A DNA stretch of 64,000 nt from Chamaea fasciata. Taxonomy: Eukaryota > Chordata > Aves > Passeriformes > Sylviidae. The notes under the pieces are model-generated. The model had not been told where the DNA came from, did no database searches, and saw only the letters and a program-made list of their open reading frames with translations. Numbering within the stretch: the stretch's first letter is position 1; each line of letters begins with the position of its first letter. This document shows, piece after piece, positions 38,591-51,599 of the stretch. The stretch covers positions 94,442,646 through 94,506,645 of the forward strand of contig JARCOQ010000003.1 in the NCBI GenBank assembly GCA_029207755.1, read 5' to 3'. The position numbers were made by a program, and so were the translations under genes.

Positions 38591-38755
38591 CTACAAAGAA
38601 AAAGTTTTGGTTGATATTCTTCAATACAGTTTTGTAGCATGAACAGCAATTGTCTTTTTCTTTTAATCCTTCATTTTATTTTTACCCTATTTTCAGACAG
38701 AAGCACAGAACAACTCTGCCTCACATGAATGCTCCCCATTAGGCCTCTGAGAGAC

Positions 38756-39513
38756 CAGACTCTTCTTGGTTTATGACTCAAAACAGTCAAGGAGGCTCCA
38801 GGGTGATTTGTTGAGGTCAGGTTTGCATCCTGTGAGGGGAGGTGAGTTTGGGTGTGCAGTGAGATTCACACAAGACAGAGGGGGAGGCTGCAAGCCAGGC
38901 CTTCAGGTTGATGAGGCAAATCCTGCAAGGTGGGATAGCACCTTTTATCATGGCGATTGTTCTCCTTTACACAACTCCCAATCCCTTCCCCGGGGAAGGT
39001 CTCATGAAGCATAACTGACTCGATGCACTGACAAGAGAGGCAGCTGTCATGTCTGAGAAGGGATCATAAACCATCAAAGACCCCCAAAGCAGCCCCAGAC
39101 TGATTCCTGAGGCCTTGCACCAAAGGACTGAATGTGATGCAAAGGGATGCAACAGATGCAGCCTGTGGCAAGAGACAGTGTCAAACTTCCCAAATACGGG
39201 AGGCACCTGGGTGTTCCCAAATAGCTTGAACATATCCATTGAGCATACATCCATTGAACTCCAAGCTTTGTGGAACCCTCACCACTGAGAAGACCAGAAG
39301 AAGAGGATCAAGAGGACACTGCTGGAACCCACAGAGAGGTAGTATTTTCTACTCAATCTTTCTTTCTGTCACTCTCTCCCCTCTTCCTATTTTTCTATTT
39401 CTTTCTCTCTCTCTCCCCCACTCACATTTACTGTTAAATAAAATCCATACTATTGACTTCAGCATGTGGTCTCACTTGCATCTTATTTGGGCAGAGGCAT
39501 TTCTGTAATAATT
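38756..39513 (+). mobile_element. Probable ERV LTR
   Basis: A roughly 0.75-kb block, GC-richer than its surroundings. It has a CT-rich stretch (39355-39421) followed by an AATAAA signal (39437-39442) and a conserved-looking tail, 'tgacttcagcatgtggtctc' (39453-39472) to 'gcagaggcatttctgtaa' (39491-39508). This layout is that of an LTR R-U5 end in plus orientation. Exact TG...CA borders and a target duplication were not found, so limits are approximate. No retroviral protein is encoded. Confidence 0.58.
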
Positions 39514-39769
39514 TTAATAACTGGATCTTAACAGCCTCCTTTGAAAACTGTTAAGCCACACTTTAATCACATTGTAAAATGATCTGATTACATTTGGACG
39601 GGTGACTGAAACTCTACTCAATATTTCTAAATTCTCCTAGACTTTATGGTCAGCACAAAACACTTCAAGTAAGGCCTTACTGGACCTCAACAGATTTGTA
39701 AGATTGCAGTGTTTGTCCTTCATGGAATGACATAATATTTTAGGTTTAAAGACAGTCATCTCAAAATGG

Positions 39770-40845
39770 ATACAACATCAAATTGAAAGAAGGTTGCTCT
39801 GGACTTTGTCCAGCCACTTTTTGAAGAATTCTAAGGATATAGTTCCAAAGACACTCTGAGCAACCTCTATCAGCATTCAATTTTATTCATGCCAATTTTT
39901 TTTTTCTCATATCCAGTCAGAACTATCCTTGTTTTGATATATGACTACTACCTCTCATTGTCTTGCCTTGCACCTCTAAAGAACTGGGGTCTGTCTTCTT
40001 GGTGATGCTCTATTGGGAATACAGACTCAGAAGGTCTTCTCTCATCCAGGTTCAATAAGCTGAGATCCCCCAGCCTTGTCATTCACATGCTGCATTTCCC
40101 ATGTCATTTAGGTAGTGGTTCACTGCACACACTCAGATTTATAAACAGCTTTCTGCAGGGCTAAAACTCAATACAATATTCTAGGCAGAGTCTATGAAAT
40201 GTCAAGTAAAGGGGAACAATCACTTCCCATATCTACTGGTTGCAACCCCCTACACTCTTCACTGCCTTTTCTGTCAGGAATCAACTGCTGGCTTAGCCTC
40301 ACTGCCCACCAGGATCTCAGCACCTTCTCTATAGGGAAGCTGCTCAGTCTGGCAGGGTGCTCATACAACTAGGAGTGCAGAACTTTGCACTTGTCCTTGT
40401 TTAATTTCATGAAGTTTTGTGTTGGATCTCTCCTCTACACTCTAAAGGTCCATTTTTCTGAATGGTGGCACTACACTGAAGAGCACTGGCTGCAACCCCT
40501 GGTTTGGTGTCATCCACAAACTTGAAGAGGATATTTTGCAACTGCTCCTCTAGGTCACTGATAAAAATACCAAGCAGAAGAGGTCCTAGAAGAGTCTCCT
40601 GAGGAATTCCAAAGAAATCTGGCTTCAGACTTCAACATGAATTATTTACCACTGCTCTTCCAACCTGATGGTTTGGTCCTTCACCTGTTAGCTCATCCCC
40701 CCATTCTGACACCTATGTCCCCAGCTTTGAAACAGAGATGTTGCAGGACAGTGTACTAAATGCATTTGTAGGGCAGATGACATTCACTGCCCTTCCCTGA
40801 TCCACATATCTCTCTCTTGCGCAGTAAATATCATCCTTTTATTTT
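39770..40845 (-). mobile_element. Old CR1 LINE copy, antisense
   Basis: Plus-strand text is a diverged antisense of CR1: 'gctctggactttgtccagcc' (39796-39815), 'gatgctctattgggaatac' (40003-40021), 'gtgtcatccacaaacttg' (40507-40524) and 'aataccaagcagaagag' (40566-40582). Many indels point to an old insertion. It lies in SH3YL1 intron 5, same sense as the gene. Confidence 0.6.
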
Positions 40846-40924
40846 CTTATAAATGATTAAAAACCAGCAGTAAAGACTTCATCATCATAAAGAAAAATAG
40901 CCATAAGGAGGCACATATTCCATA

Positions 40925-41320
40925 AGCAGAGTCTGAGGTAGCTGGTACCTGGTAAGCCTGGAGAACAGAAGGCCTGGGGTAAACCTAACAGTAGGCTTCA
41001 AGTACCTACGGAGAGGTAATCAAGAGAATGAAGCCAGGCTCTTTATAGCAGTGTACCGAGGAAGAATAAAATACTATTGACGTAAATAGAAAGACGAAAT
41101 ACTTTGACTGGATGTAAGGCAGGAGAGCTGAAGAGTAGAGCAGGTTGCCCAGAAACTCAAGCAGTCTCTCTAATTGGAGATTTTCAAGATCCAACTAGAA
41201 AAAAGGACTGAGCAACCTGATCTGAAGTTGTAACAGACCTTGCTTTGAGCAGGAAGTTGGAGTAGCAGTCTTGCAAGGCTCATTTCCAGGTAAAATTATA
41301 CAGTGATTATTTCACCTCAT
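40925..41320 (+). mobile_element. CR1 LINE 3' fragment
   Basis: Diverged sense CR1 3' region with 'gcaggttgcccagaaactc' (41141-41159), 'ggagattttcaagatccaac' (41176-41195), 'actgagcaacctgatctg' (41207-41224) and 'ctttgagcaggaagttgga' (41243-41261). It lies tail-outward from the neighbouring antisense copy. Confidence 0.7.
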
Positions 41321-41747
41321 CCTTCAGGGTAAACAGGCTTAACCACTTAAAGGTTTAAATGAAATTATTTGGTGTAGTTTTTATTTAATGTTGGGTAAAT
41401 CTGCGGTGACAGAAAGAACAGACCCATATGTTACTAAAAATCATAGTTCTATCAGGCACAGAAGCACCTGTGCTCTTCATTGAGCCTGGCCAAGCAGTCT
41501 CCTGCAAAAAGAGAGCAGATCTCAGAACACTTTCCTTCTACCAATAAATGACTTAATCAGTCAGGATTAAGATCAGGAAAGAAGGAAAAAAAAAAGAAAA
41601 AGAAAAAGTGATTGGCAAGAACAATAAGGTGCAGTCAGCATACAGGTTGCCCAGGTTGTTCTGTAACATATAAAAACAAAGCCAAATCAATATGACTTTT
41701 AAAAATTATCTTCCATATATGCCTTATTATGAAAAAATATCACCCAC

Positions 41748-41860
41748 CTCCCCAGAGGTCCAATTGCCACCGTTAGATTTCCTCCAAGTGTAAGATTCCC
41801 TCCTTTGGCAAAAGCTTCTACTGCTCTTTCATGATTCAGTATTATCACTAAGTCTGAGAC
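41748..41860 (-). CDS. SH3YL1: SH3YL1 exon 5 (SYLF)
   Basis: A 113-base exon coding residues 98-134 (VSDLVIILNHERAVEAFAKG, then the GNLTLGGNLTVAIGPLG stretch). The human equivalent has NYDRAVEAF where this has NHERAVEAF. The glycine-rich GNLTLGGNLTVA repeat is typical of the SYLF beta-barrel. The acceptor is TTATAG and the donor GTGGGT. Confidence 0.97.
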
Positions 41861-44426
41861 CTATAAAATATCAAATAAAAGTACTACACTTTTTAAGAAG
41901 AAAGAACAGCACAGGAGATGATCTCCCTTTCTTGTAAAGGATTATTTTGAAACAGCTTTCATGACAAAGTTGATTCTTTTTCTGCAAGGCATTTTGAAAC
42001 AAAAATCCTTTAAACTACTTTTTAAATCAAATTTGACTGATTTTTTTCAAAGTGCTGATATGTCACTATGTTATAAACAACTACTATGACAGAAACGCTA
42101 TGTTAATTCAAAATTCCTAATTGACAATTTCTTTTTTTCTATTGCTTATACAAAGAATTATGAAGGCATATTTTCAGATGTGAATCATTATGATCCTTCA
42201 ACAGTTAAACTAATAAAGGCAAGACAGAACTTACTAAACAAAAAATCCTTCTTGAAGAATAAAAAGCAAAAAGGATACTAATGCTGTTGATAAAATTTTA
42301 TTTTCATGACAAGAGTTTTATACATCTGTGTGTGCATACATGAAATATTAACTTCTTAAGAATTGAATATGAGATGTATTCAGTTACTTCAAGAACCTGT
42401 TAAACCTTATAATTGAAGAGGTAGCAATATACCCAAGGACAACTGCACCTGACCTTGCATCTGACGGACTTGACTGAAAGCCAGGTTCAGAAAATAACTT
42501 TCAACTTACCCCAAATTCCAAACAGTGACAGCAGGGAATACAAGAGGAAATACCAGATTATTTGCAAAACAAGGCTGGCCTAGAAGTATTGCACATAGAA
42601 TAAGAGCGGTCTTTGTTATTAGCCCTCTGGTAACCTCCACCCCATCCCAAAAAAAGATGGCTACAGGAGCAGTTTGTGAATCATCCGGGGATGGAGGAAG
42701 AATGTCTTTCTTACCCATTAAGGGGATGAATTAATTGTTAAAGATAAACAAATCCATAGTGAGAAAACCTTCAAGGAAAACATTGATATGAATTTTAAAA
42801 CTGGTCTTTGAGATACCAAGTCACTGTCACTTCTAAAGCCTGTGATCTCCTTGTTATTTAAAAGCATCTTGTTATTTAAATGCAGTTGTATCACTACAAC
42901 TATGTCAACTATCACCTCTCCTACAGGAATAAATTTCACCTAGTTTCTAACACATCTACATTTACATAGGACTAGAAGAATGCCAAAATGGGACTCTGGG
43001 CTCCTAAGTCACTCAGGTATTTCTGAACAACATATATTTTCTAGAAGAAATAAAAAAGATTGTGTTATAATAATGTCAGTAAGGAAAAAGCATTTTGTAA
43101 GCTGACAAAAATTTCAAATGAAAGGCACAGTATTACTCAGAGAAAAATCCCTCTCACAAATAGCTTCTGTATTGAAATTATTTTATTCAGTATCAAAAGG
43201 AAACGTCTATGTTATCTAAAATATCAGGTGGGGATGATTAAATGAAAATTTTCATAGATTAATCAAAACACATGAAGAAGCTCTAAAGGAAAGAAAAAAA
43301 CAAACCCCACAACAAAACAAACTCTGTGGCTCAAACTGAACACTTTATAATGCATTCAGATCCTGCAGTCATGAAAACCAATGAAAACCCCTTATAAAAA
43401 TTAATGATTTTGTATTCACACCACCCTTTAAAAAGTGCATGCAATAATGCCTGAGATCACACAGTGAACAATGAGGAGAGAATAAAATATTGATCTGTTG
43501 CTCAGTATGTGAGTGCTGGCTGACTGGCTGCCAGGACAGGGATAGCTGGCTAGCTATAGATGTACTGGGGGCTGGCATGGATCATCCAATCAGCTAGACA
43601 TGGAATCTTCTGAAGAGCAGCATACCCGTTCCAAGAGATCTTGGCAGCGTATTGTTACTCTGATTTTCTTTGGGAATCAGCAGAACAGAAGCTAAACAAA
43701 GAGAAGGACGAGTCTGGAGGTTGGGGTGGGGAAGCAGAGGAAAGATGAAAACATACAAGTGCGAAGGAGCTGTGAGGAAGAAGAAATGGGAAGCAGAGGC
43801 AGAGCGCTGTTAGAGCTCAGCTCACCAGGGTTTCCCTGAATATGTTGGGAGTCCTTTATTAAACATTTTTGCTGGCTGGAACTGGCTCCTTTTCTACAGT
43901 ATTCCTTCAGAAGAGGCATCACCAGCTGCGGTGCTTTCAAACTGAAGAGTCATGTCAGTAACCACAAGTGTGAGGGGAAAATGTGTGAAGTACAGTAACA
44001 TTAAATGGAGTCCATTTCACTCCAACTTCAGTTCTTTACACTGTTTCTTGCCAGATGGAGTCCCTGTGCCCTTTAGTAAAGCATTTGACACAGTATTAAG
44101 TAAAGGATGTTTTTCAATTAACTTCAATTGTCTTATATGTGAACACTGACAGGAAGCTCTCCGTATGTGAAAAATTCAGTCTGTTAGAAGTGAGAAATCA
44201 AGAAAATTAGTGTCATGTCACTTCTTTTCATCTAAATGTCTTCTAACAATTTGACTGATGGGATCAAAACCCCTCTTTTGTTTGTCTTGCATAAATGGAT
44301 TTCATAATAATATTTTTGTACATAAAAGAAGATTCTACTATCTCGCTAACGTTTAGATCTTTGTCAATGTATTTTAATTTCTTGCAAAAAAAGTTACCAA
44401 CAAGTATTTCAAATGCAAAACCATAC
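41861..44426 (-). other. SH3YL1: SH3YL1 intron 4
   Basis: About 2.6 kb, AT-rich. I recognise no mobile element or nested gene in it. Confidence 0.85.
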
Positions 44427-44491
44427 CTCAATTCCAATTTCAAATCCACCACCAAGACCAGCAATTCCTATTGCAGAGGGAGCAGACCAGG
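44427..44491 (-). CDS. SH3YL1: SH3YL1 exon 4 (SYLF)
   Basis: A 65-base exon coding residues 76-97, TWSAPSAIGIAGLGGGFEIG then IE. The WSAPSAIG and glycine-rich GLGGG motifs are SYLF hallmarks. The split codon with exon 3 reads Thr where human has Lys before Trp. The acceptor is CAACAG and the donor GTATGG. Confidence 0.96.
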
Positions 44492-45009
44492 CTGTTGCAT
44501 AAAACAAGATAAATTTACAGAATTTTACCATCTATTACAAGAAATATTTATTTTATTATTACAGTTTAAAAATGTTAACAAATTATCTATTTAAAATTAC
44601 TGCATCAATTCAAAACCACTACAATAGAATCACAACTGTAATGCTTCATCCTACAGGAAAGGATTTAAAAAATACAAACCCTCATGACCTAAACAATTGC
44701 TTGTTACAAATTATTTTCTTCTTCCTCATACACTTCTTCATAATCAGAAATAATCAATTTTTCTAATGAATTTTATACTATGTACTTTTATATTTCATTG
44801 TATTCCACAAAGATACTGAAAGCATTTACATTTGGTCAAAAAAAGTACAAAGATTTGAAAACAGCGTTCACACCAAACATTGTCACCTGTCATCTACTTC
44901 TCTGACTCATCACACATCTCCTTTTTATCCTGTGAAAAGAATCATGAAAAAATGTATCTTTATCTCTTTTAATTCTCTCATGAAGTACAAAAGGAAAAGA
45001 TCCACTTAC
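44492..45009 (-). other. SH3YL1: SH3YL1 intron 3
   Basis: About 0.5 kb of AT-rich intron; nothing else recognised. Confidence 0.9.
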
Positions 45010-45123
45010 TTCCATTAGGAAGACGAGCTAATACAATTCCACTTCCACCTCGAGCAGTCACCAAAAATCCAGCTTTGATAACAGACAAAACTGCAAGCCC
45101 TTTGGCTTTAGCTATTACGTGAG
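45010..45123 (-). CDS. SH3YL1: SH3YL1 exon 3 (SYLF)
   Basis: A 114-base exon coding residues 38-75 (HVIAKAKGLAVLSVIKAGFL then VTARGGSGIVLARLPNG). It matches human almost residue for residue. AKGLAVLSVIKAGFL is the hydrophobic start of the SYLF fold. The acceptor is TTTCAG and the donor GTAAGT. Confidence 0.97.
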
Positions 45124-46175
45124 CTGAAACAGCAAAATCACTTATTCAAGACCTTGTAAGAGAAGTTCTAAGAGAAAGGGGAAACAAAACTCAACATTTA
45201 ACAAATATGAACACAAGAGTTAAATAATCAAAGCAAAAGCTTAAAGAAAATTGCAAAAAAAGTTGAACTGATAATGACACCTCCACCACAGAGAACCACA
45301 AACCTAGCTGCGGGTCACATTAGCCTGTGACAATCTATACACTGTCACACATGCTTCACCTGACCTGATCATCTTGCACCGAATTAGCTTGTTTCATGCC
45401 ACACACTTTGTGTGTGAGTACCCTTGGCAAGATAAACAGAAAACAGGCAGTGAATAGCTGACAACTACGTCTCCACAAATTTTTGGAAGAGTCCAAATTT
45501 AAGTCACAACAACACAGAGAAGCCTAACAAGCTTGTATCATTAAGACAGTGTTTGGGGCAAATACTGATGGGTCATCATCCTGCAAATATTGTTACAGAC
45601 CTTCCAGAACATAACAGTTAAGGATTCAAAACCACAACCAGCAACACCAGGTGGTGGAAGACACTAGGAGAAACACAAGAGTAACAACAGCACAAAAAAA
45701 AAAAAAAAAAAAGAGGATAGCAGCAAATAAAACCAGTATCAAAAGGAAAAAGGAAAATCATCCTGATTTCTTTGCTTCAACTTATGTTCATCTAGCTAAT
45801 TCTAAACAATACAGATATTCAAGAGCTAGAGCTACTATTCCAGGTTTTCTCTTAAGGATATACATTTACAGGGTTGACCATGAGACAGTCCGTCCATCCC
45901 AGGGGAAAGCTTCCAGTGCAGGTACCTTGTAGCAGTAAACATTCAAAAGATCTCTCCCAGTAAGTAACATCTGCCAAGAACACAGCCAACTGAAACCCTT
46001 TAGTTCATATTTTCAAAGTTTCTGAAATATTTTCAAAGAAGTTATGGCATCCCAAATTTTTATTCATCTCTAAGTTGCGGTCAGTGAAAACAAGAGGGAA
46101 TTGGTAAAGACAGTATGACTGCAACACAGGGAGTACTGAAGGTTTTGGCTGAATCAAAGCGTCTTCTTTACTCAC
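45124..46175 (-). other. SH3YL1: SH3YL1 intron 2
   Basis: About 1.05 kb, AT-rich. It includes an A19 homopolymer run at 45694-45712. No gene or mobile element recognised. Confidence 0.88.
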
Positions 46176-46286
46176 GTGGTATGATTTTATCTGGTCCATT
46201 TCTGGAAGTTATTTCTGTAAATTCTCGTAGTATTTTAGCTGCCTTTTTAGCTTCTGACTTCAGGTTGGAAGGTATAGGGTTGTTCA
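46176..46286 (-). CDS. SH3YL1: SH3YL1 exon 2 (N-terminus)
   Basis: A 111-base exon. It begins TG AAC AAC CCT, so the first two bases complete an initiator ATG whose A is the last base of exon 1. It codes residues 1-37 (NNPIPSNLKSEAKKAAKIL onward), essentially identical to human. This N-terminal amphipathic segment is reported to help SYLF proteins bind lipid. The acceptor is TTACAG and the donor GTGAGT. Confidence 0.97.
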
Positions 46287-46619
46287 CTGTAAAACATGAA
46301 AGAAATAAATTATGGTCAGTTTAGGATACCTCATATGAAAAAGCCAGTATCATTTGTATGGGAAAAGTAGTTCTTTAGAAATAAAGAGTAAATAAATAAA
46401 AAAAACAGAACAAGCAAATATAATAAGTTATCTTCTGCATCAGATCCACATATTGTTTCTGACAGTAACTAAAGATACCACTTAATAAAACATACAAGTC
46501 TGATTCTTTTATGCAATCTCTTTCTTTTGCACATGTTCAGAATCCACACTGGTAACAGCAAGCGTCTTTAAGACACATCCTTAGTTGTTCCCATCACTAT
46601 TTATTTATAGGGTTATTGC

Positions 46620-46990
46620 ATACGAATTTGTCTAATGCCTTTTCAAATCTGCAGATACTCTGCTATCAGAATTCCTGCAGCAGCAGTTCAACTCCTACTT
46701 AAAAAAGATCTGCTCTTTTTTAAATTAATCTGCTAGTTACAGTGAATGCCTGCTAGCTCAAATCTCGTAAGTTCGGGTGAATACCTAATGCATTCAACTT
46801 ATCTACTACCTTCATGCTTTTACAAATAGTCAAAGCCTGCAGCCTTCTCCAGTCTTCAGCAGTCTCAGCCTTCTTAGTCTCTCCTCAGGGTAGTTGCTCC
46901 ATCACTGACCGCTCTAATTGCTCTTCTCTAAACCACCATTCACTCTGCTGTCCTTAAAGAGCAGAGCAACTGGCAACTGCTGACTCATGA
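46620..46990 (-). mobile_element. Possible ancient CR1-like LINE fragment
   Basis: The plus strand reads like a strongly diverged antisense of CR1: 'gccttctccagtcttcagc' then 'tctcctcagggtagttgctc' (46879-46898) and 'attgctcttctctaaacc' (46917-46934). Divergence is high, so the family call is tentative. Confidence 0.4.
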
Positions 46991-47770
46991 ACACTAGAAG
47001 TTTCACACCTCTTCAGAATGCTTCTCTTACAGAGCTAAACATGTGGCATGTTCAGAATGTGAACAAAATTCTGTCTCAGACAATGAATTTCCTTTAGAGA
47101 TCTACTTCCTGTTAAAGGTCGTTTCAATATTTTCTTTCCAATGTGATCTAACATATGCCCCTTATGTATTTCAGCTGAGGAAATAGCACAGATTAGAGAT
47201 AAGTTGTGTTTACTTTATAAAGCTGCAGAGTACAGTAGCATAGTACGGTACAGTACACAAAATCTTGAAATCGACCCTCCAAACCAACAAGATCATTGAG
47301 TCTTCAGAAGTGTTTATTCCATTTTGATCCTGCTGTCACTAGTCAATGACTAGACAGAATCAAGTATTATAAATTATAAGTATTCTGCAACATTATAAAT
47401 ACCAATTTATGTATGAATAGTAATGTTTCACCTTTAGATTTGCAAAAAGAAGCCTTAGTGCAGTTAAAGAGACAGTCTTGATTGTTACATCTACTAAAAT
47501 CCCTCAGAGCTACCTAAATTATTCTTGTTTTCCTGTCTGGACATAACAGCACTCACTATTTCCAAGTTTATCAGAACCAAATCATCCAGCTAACACATAA
47601 ATATTGCCAGACCAAAGATGCATCTAGTCTCACATCACATCTCTAAAAAAAACTAGTGACAGCATTTCCATAAAATCCTATTGTTCCTAAATTCACAAAT
47701 GCATAAAAAAGACTGTGCATGGAGAAACAGCATTCAGTCAAAAGTGGACTATTTTTTTAATTTGCATTAC

Positions 47771-47843
47771 CTGAACATTCATTCATCTCTTCACTCTGGG
47801 CAACATTCCCACCCAAAACCAAGAAGGTGAGAACTAAATACAT
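47771..47843 (-). other. Candidate alternative first exon with signal-peptide-like start
   Basis: An ATG at 47843 (A at -3) opens 24 codons starting MYLVLTFLVLGGNVAQ, a hydrophobic run with a plausible signal-peptidase site. It ends at a GTAATG donor. The donor phase is compatible with SH3YL1 exon 2, giving a GTG codon at the join. This is a prediction only: a TTN-rich run of codons arises easily in AT-rich DNA and phase matches one time in three. No expression evidence is available. Confidence 0.25.
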
Positions 47844-49589
47844 TTTGAGTTTACATCAATGAAGCTTAGAGGGCTACTCAGCTCAGATCAAGTGAAGGGC
47901 ATAGCAGCAAATCAGCCAGATTTCTGTCCAGGCTCCATTCACTAGAATGCGATAAACCTCCATTTTTCAAAGAGAATATTCCTCTAGTGTGTTCTCCAGG
48001 CAAGAAGGAAGACTCCAAGAACAAGAGAGATTTTGACAGTCTGGATTAGCATCCCCCGAGACAACTTGCAACAACATTTGGCTTTGGTGGAGATGCAGCA
48101 GATAGAACCTTGGAGAGTTTGAAGTGACATCAGCCATCAGAAGGCTGTGCAGAAGTATCAGCCTCTCTGGGAACAAAAGGAAATGTATAGAATGCAACAG
48201 ACTCTAAACCACACAGCAGTTATCAGAGTAGAAATATTAATTCTACCTCCTAATAATCCCTTCTCTTTTCAGAATATTAAGATGACAGTCAAGACCCTTA
48301 GTGTGAATGATAGGAGAAGGTGAAGTTCTAAGAGCTCAGGATATTCTGAAAAGCTCTGGGCATGTGAATTTTCTCTAACTGTTATGGTACTAAAATTACA
48401 GGAGTTTTGAACATGCATTTCTTCTGTGCCTGGAAGGCTTCCCCAGGCTGGAACCTGGCTACATGACAAGAGGAGAGGCCAGTGTAGCTCAAATAAAACG
48501 TGAACTCACAATTGCTTTTGGTAGATTAACAAACTGGGGTGGAGCAAATGTCTCCATCACTTCTGTTGTTTGTACTTCACACTGCATTTTTAAGGTCAGA
48601 GGGTAAACATGACCAGAATGTAGTAAGAGAAAAATAAGATTTCTGCTTTTGTATGGAGATGAATTGAGGCAGTCACAAAAAGCATATTGCAACCCCACTC
48701 TTCTCAAGAAGGCACAAAGAATAAACCTAGCATATTATAATTTGTAACTAATAATTATCATTGTAATACACAGTGCATGTCCATTTGCAAAATCAGGTGA
48801 ACAATTTTATATGTAGGTTTTCACTAAAGATACTTTGCAAATCCAGAGGTCTCAAGTTTGGGAAGGGTCACCCACCCAGTCTACCCAAAATAAACATTTC
48901 ATGGTACTTAATTTTTCTCATGATTCAGTAAGATTAAGCTGTGGTAAAATGGACAGTTATGTGCCTGACCATGTCAGGTAGGACTTCTAGCAAAGTGTTT
49001 AAAACAACGAAAATAAGACCTGTACACTGACTGGAGATAAAAAAACACTGGGGAGATGAAAACACTGGGGAGGTAAAAAAAACATTGCTGAACAAAAGCA
49101 TTATCCAGCTACTAGATTAGAGAAATAAAACAAACTTCTGTGCTCTTCTCAAACTCTTCCTTGATTACCCATGCATTCCTTCCTCCCCTTTGCTTCTCTT
49201 TGGCTGATCTCAGAATTTGGAGAAACATCTCCAATTATTCTTTCTACTACTAAGAAGTAAGAAAAAAAAAAAAGCAGCTTTCATACAGATTAGAAGAGAA
49301 ATCCCTTAGCTAAATCCATTGAGAAAATTAGGTGTTTTCAGACCTGAAAGTCTGCAAACAGGAAGAATAGGGTGGGGAAAAAATATAAACTCACATCACA
49401 GTTTTTGTAAGCATTTTCAGATTCAGAATTGCTTTAGAAAGATTTGATGGTTATCAGAAAACACTGCGTGCATGCCACTGTGCATGTAGGAGCTACTACT
49501 TAATTGAAGACAACTCAAAGCTGAACTTCAGGAGTCAGGAAAAGTAATACTGTTACTATCTCACTGTTCCCTCACCTCTCAATACATAA

Positions 49590-49698
49590 CAGGTTGCTCT
49601 GGGCAACCTGCTATAGTCAAAGGTGTCCCTGCCTATTGCAGGAGGGGTTGGATTACGTCCTTTTTCCTTCCAGCCCAAAACATTCTATGACTTTCCTG
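49590..49698 (+). mobile_element. Short CR1 3' end
   Basis: Contains 'gctctgggcaacctgcta' (49595-49612), a diverged 'aggaggggttggattac' (49641-49657) and the terminal 'ccaaaacattctatgac' (49675-49691), all typical of the last 100 bases of CR1. Confidence 0.7.
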
Positions 49699-49803
49699 CA
49701 CTGATTCCAAAAACAGTATTCCAAAATACAAACTTTGCACAGAAAAATAGCATTAGTTAAGCAAATGAAAAATTAGATATTTTCACTCCAATCATTCTAA
49801 AAA

Positions 49804-49890
49804 GGTGTGTGTGTGTGGGTGTTTGTTGTTATTGTTGTTGTTTTCATTGTTGTTTTGTTTTCGGTTTGGTTTGGTTTGGTTTGTTGGTGT
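49804..49890. repeat. GT- and GGTTT-rich simple repeats
   Basis: A GT run, then GTT units, then tandem GGTTT units. They generate a cysteine- and phenylalanine-rich open frame that is not a gene. Confidence 0.85.
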
Positions 49891-51599
49891 CACTTAGTGT
49901 GGGGTATCTCTACCACCAGGGAACGGAGAAACTGGAGAGACATTCATCTAGCTGTACACTACAACAGCAAGCACAGCAAAGCTTAACTTCCCATCCTCAA
50001 ATCAACATCAGAAACTTAACTTTCGCACTGGATCACTTGTTTTCTGCATCATTATTTCTTCTGCATTCCATAGGTAGTTACAGAAGTTCACTCCTTCACT
50101 ATCCCTCGCTTTTTCCCTTCCTGCCACAGACTGAAGTAAACGCAGGATTATTTTTCTGGACTAAGATACAGCAGATGGATTTGACAACAGCATTCTGCCA
50201 GTTACTTTGCATGTGGCTAGACTTGTGCACTTTCAGAAGCTAAGAAATGGGTGGTATTTCTAAAGCACAAGAGACGTGGAGAGAGGGGAAAAGGGAAGAA
50301 AAAAAGGAAGAGGTTGAACATGCTACCAACTGAAGAGCTCAAAGCTACACCTTGTAGAGAAGGGCTGCAAGACTTTAATTTAGACAGTAGCAGGTATGAA
50401 AATTAAAGTGACATTATTGGCCAGCAAACATGGCACAGAGAGGTTTTAACAACAGGCAGGATGAATAAGCCACCTGATTAAACACTTTCATGCTGCAAAC
50501 CAACACAGTTACTCAAAGTGGTAACCAGATGATTCTTTCCCCAGTGGCTCACTTTGAGTTCCTTTACTGACTTCCATAATGTTGTGTAGATACTAAGGAA
50601 CTGGCAGGGTGCCTACAGGAGCCTTGAGGAACCGATGACTTGTTTAAAAAAAAAACCCAAACAAATCCACACCCTGACCTCAATTACGTATAATGCGATG
50701 GCTGATAAGGCCTGGCTGGACTCCCATTTTGGTGAATGCTAGAACCACAGCAGAAGAAATACAGTATTTTTATCACTGAGGAAAGAGGGAAGCTTGGCTC
50801 TCCCTCTTGGGTTATGTCACACTTAGGATTTCGTTGACAGACTTCAGGATTATATAAGGACAGAGTCAAAAATCAACACTAAAAAGGCAAAGTTTAATGG
50901 TTTGATATGTAGTGTATATATGGTACGGCTGAGGCCTGACTCTTACCATTTAATTTTAGATCAATCAATTTCATAAAACTTTGTCCAAAGGCAAAACAAA
51001 TTATTGAACTTTTAGCAAAAAAACCACCCTAGCAATCAAAAATAGCACAAATATGTCAGACAATTCAAAATTATTCACTTTTAAAAAAGGACATGGAGGT
51101 TTGCAGTATGAAATGGTGACATCTGTCCCAAAATACAATAGAAATAAAATAAATAACAGAGTGAAGGTAGAAGAGTAAATTCTTGCTTCTATTTATTTTA
51201 ATCACTCTATAAACAGAACAAATTGTAACTGGGATTTCTGTGACCTCAAAAATTATTTCAGATTCTGTTCATCTTTCAAATTATCCTCTTCTCCCTCAAG
51301 CTTGCCTTAGGATTTGGATTGGAAAATTATTTCCTTAGAAACTCATTTAAGTCTATTGAAAAAATCATATAGACATGTCTGCTTTTTAACAAAAATACTG
51401 TATGAAATATTTAGACATAAGCAGAATTTCCGTGTTTAGTTTACCCCATCAATAACGTACGTAATAACCCTGTAGCACTGTCCTCACTATTAGCTTTTAA
51501 GTATGCATATCTAATGGTCTGTTTTGTATTCAAGCACTGCTCAGGAAAGAGGTAACCAGGAGCAATAAGACAGTAATGTCTATCAGGAGGATACACTGA

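Larger units (their letters stand above)
38591..41747 (-). other. SH3YL1: SH3YL1 intron 5
   Basis: About 3.2 kb, mostly made of mobile elements: an LTR next to exon 6, an old antisense CR1 and a short sense CR1. Confidence 0.9.

Noticed and set aside
49809..50243. 144-codon open frame starting with a Cys/Phe-rich segment
   Set aside because: The start is translated microsatellite (GTT and GGTTT units) and the remainder has no recognisable domain.
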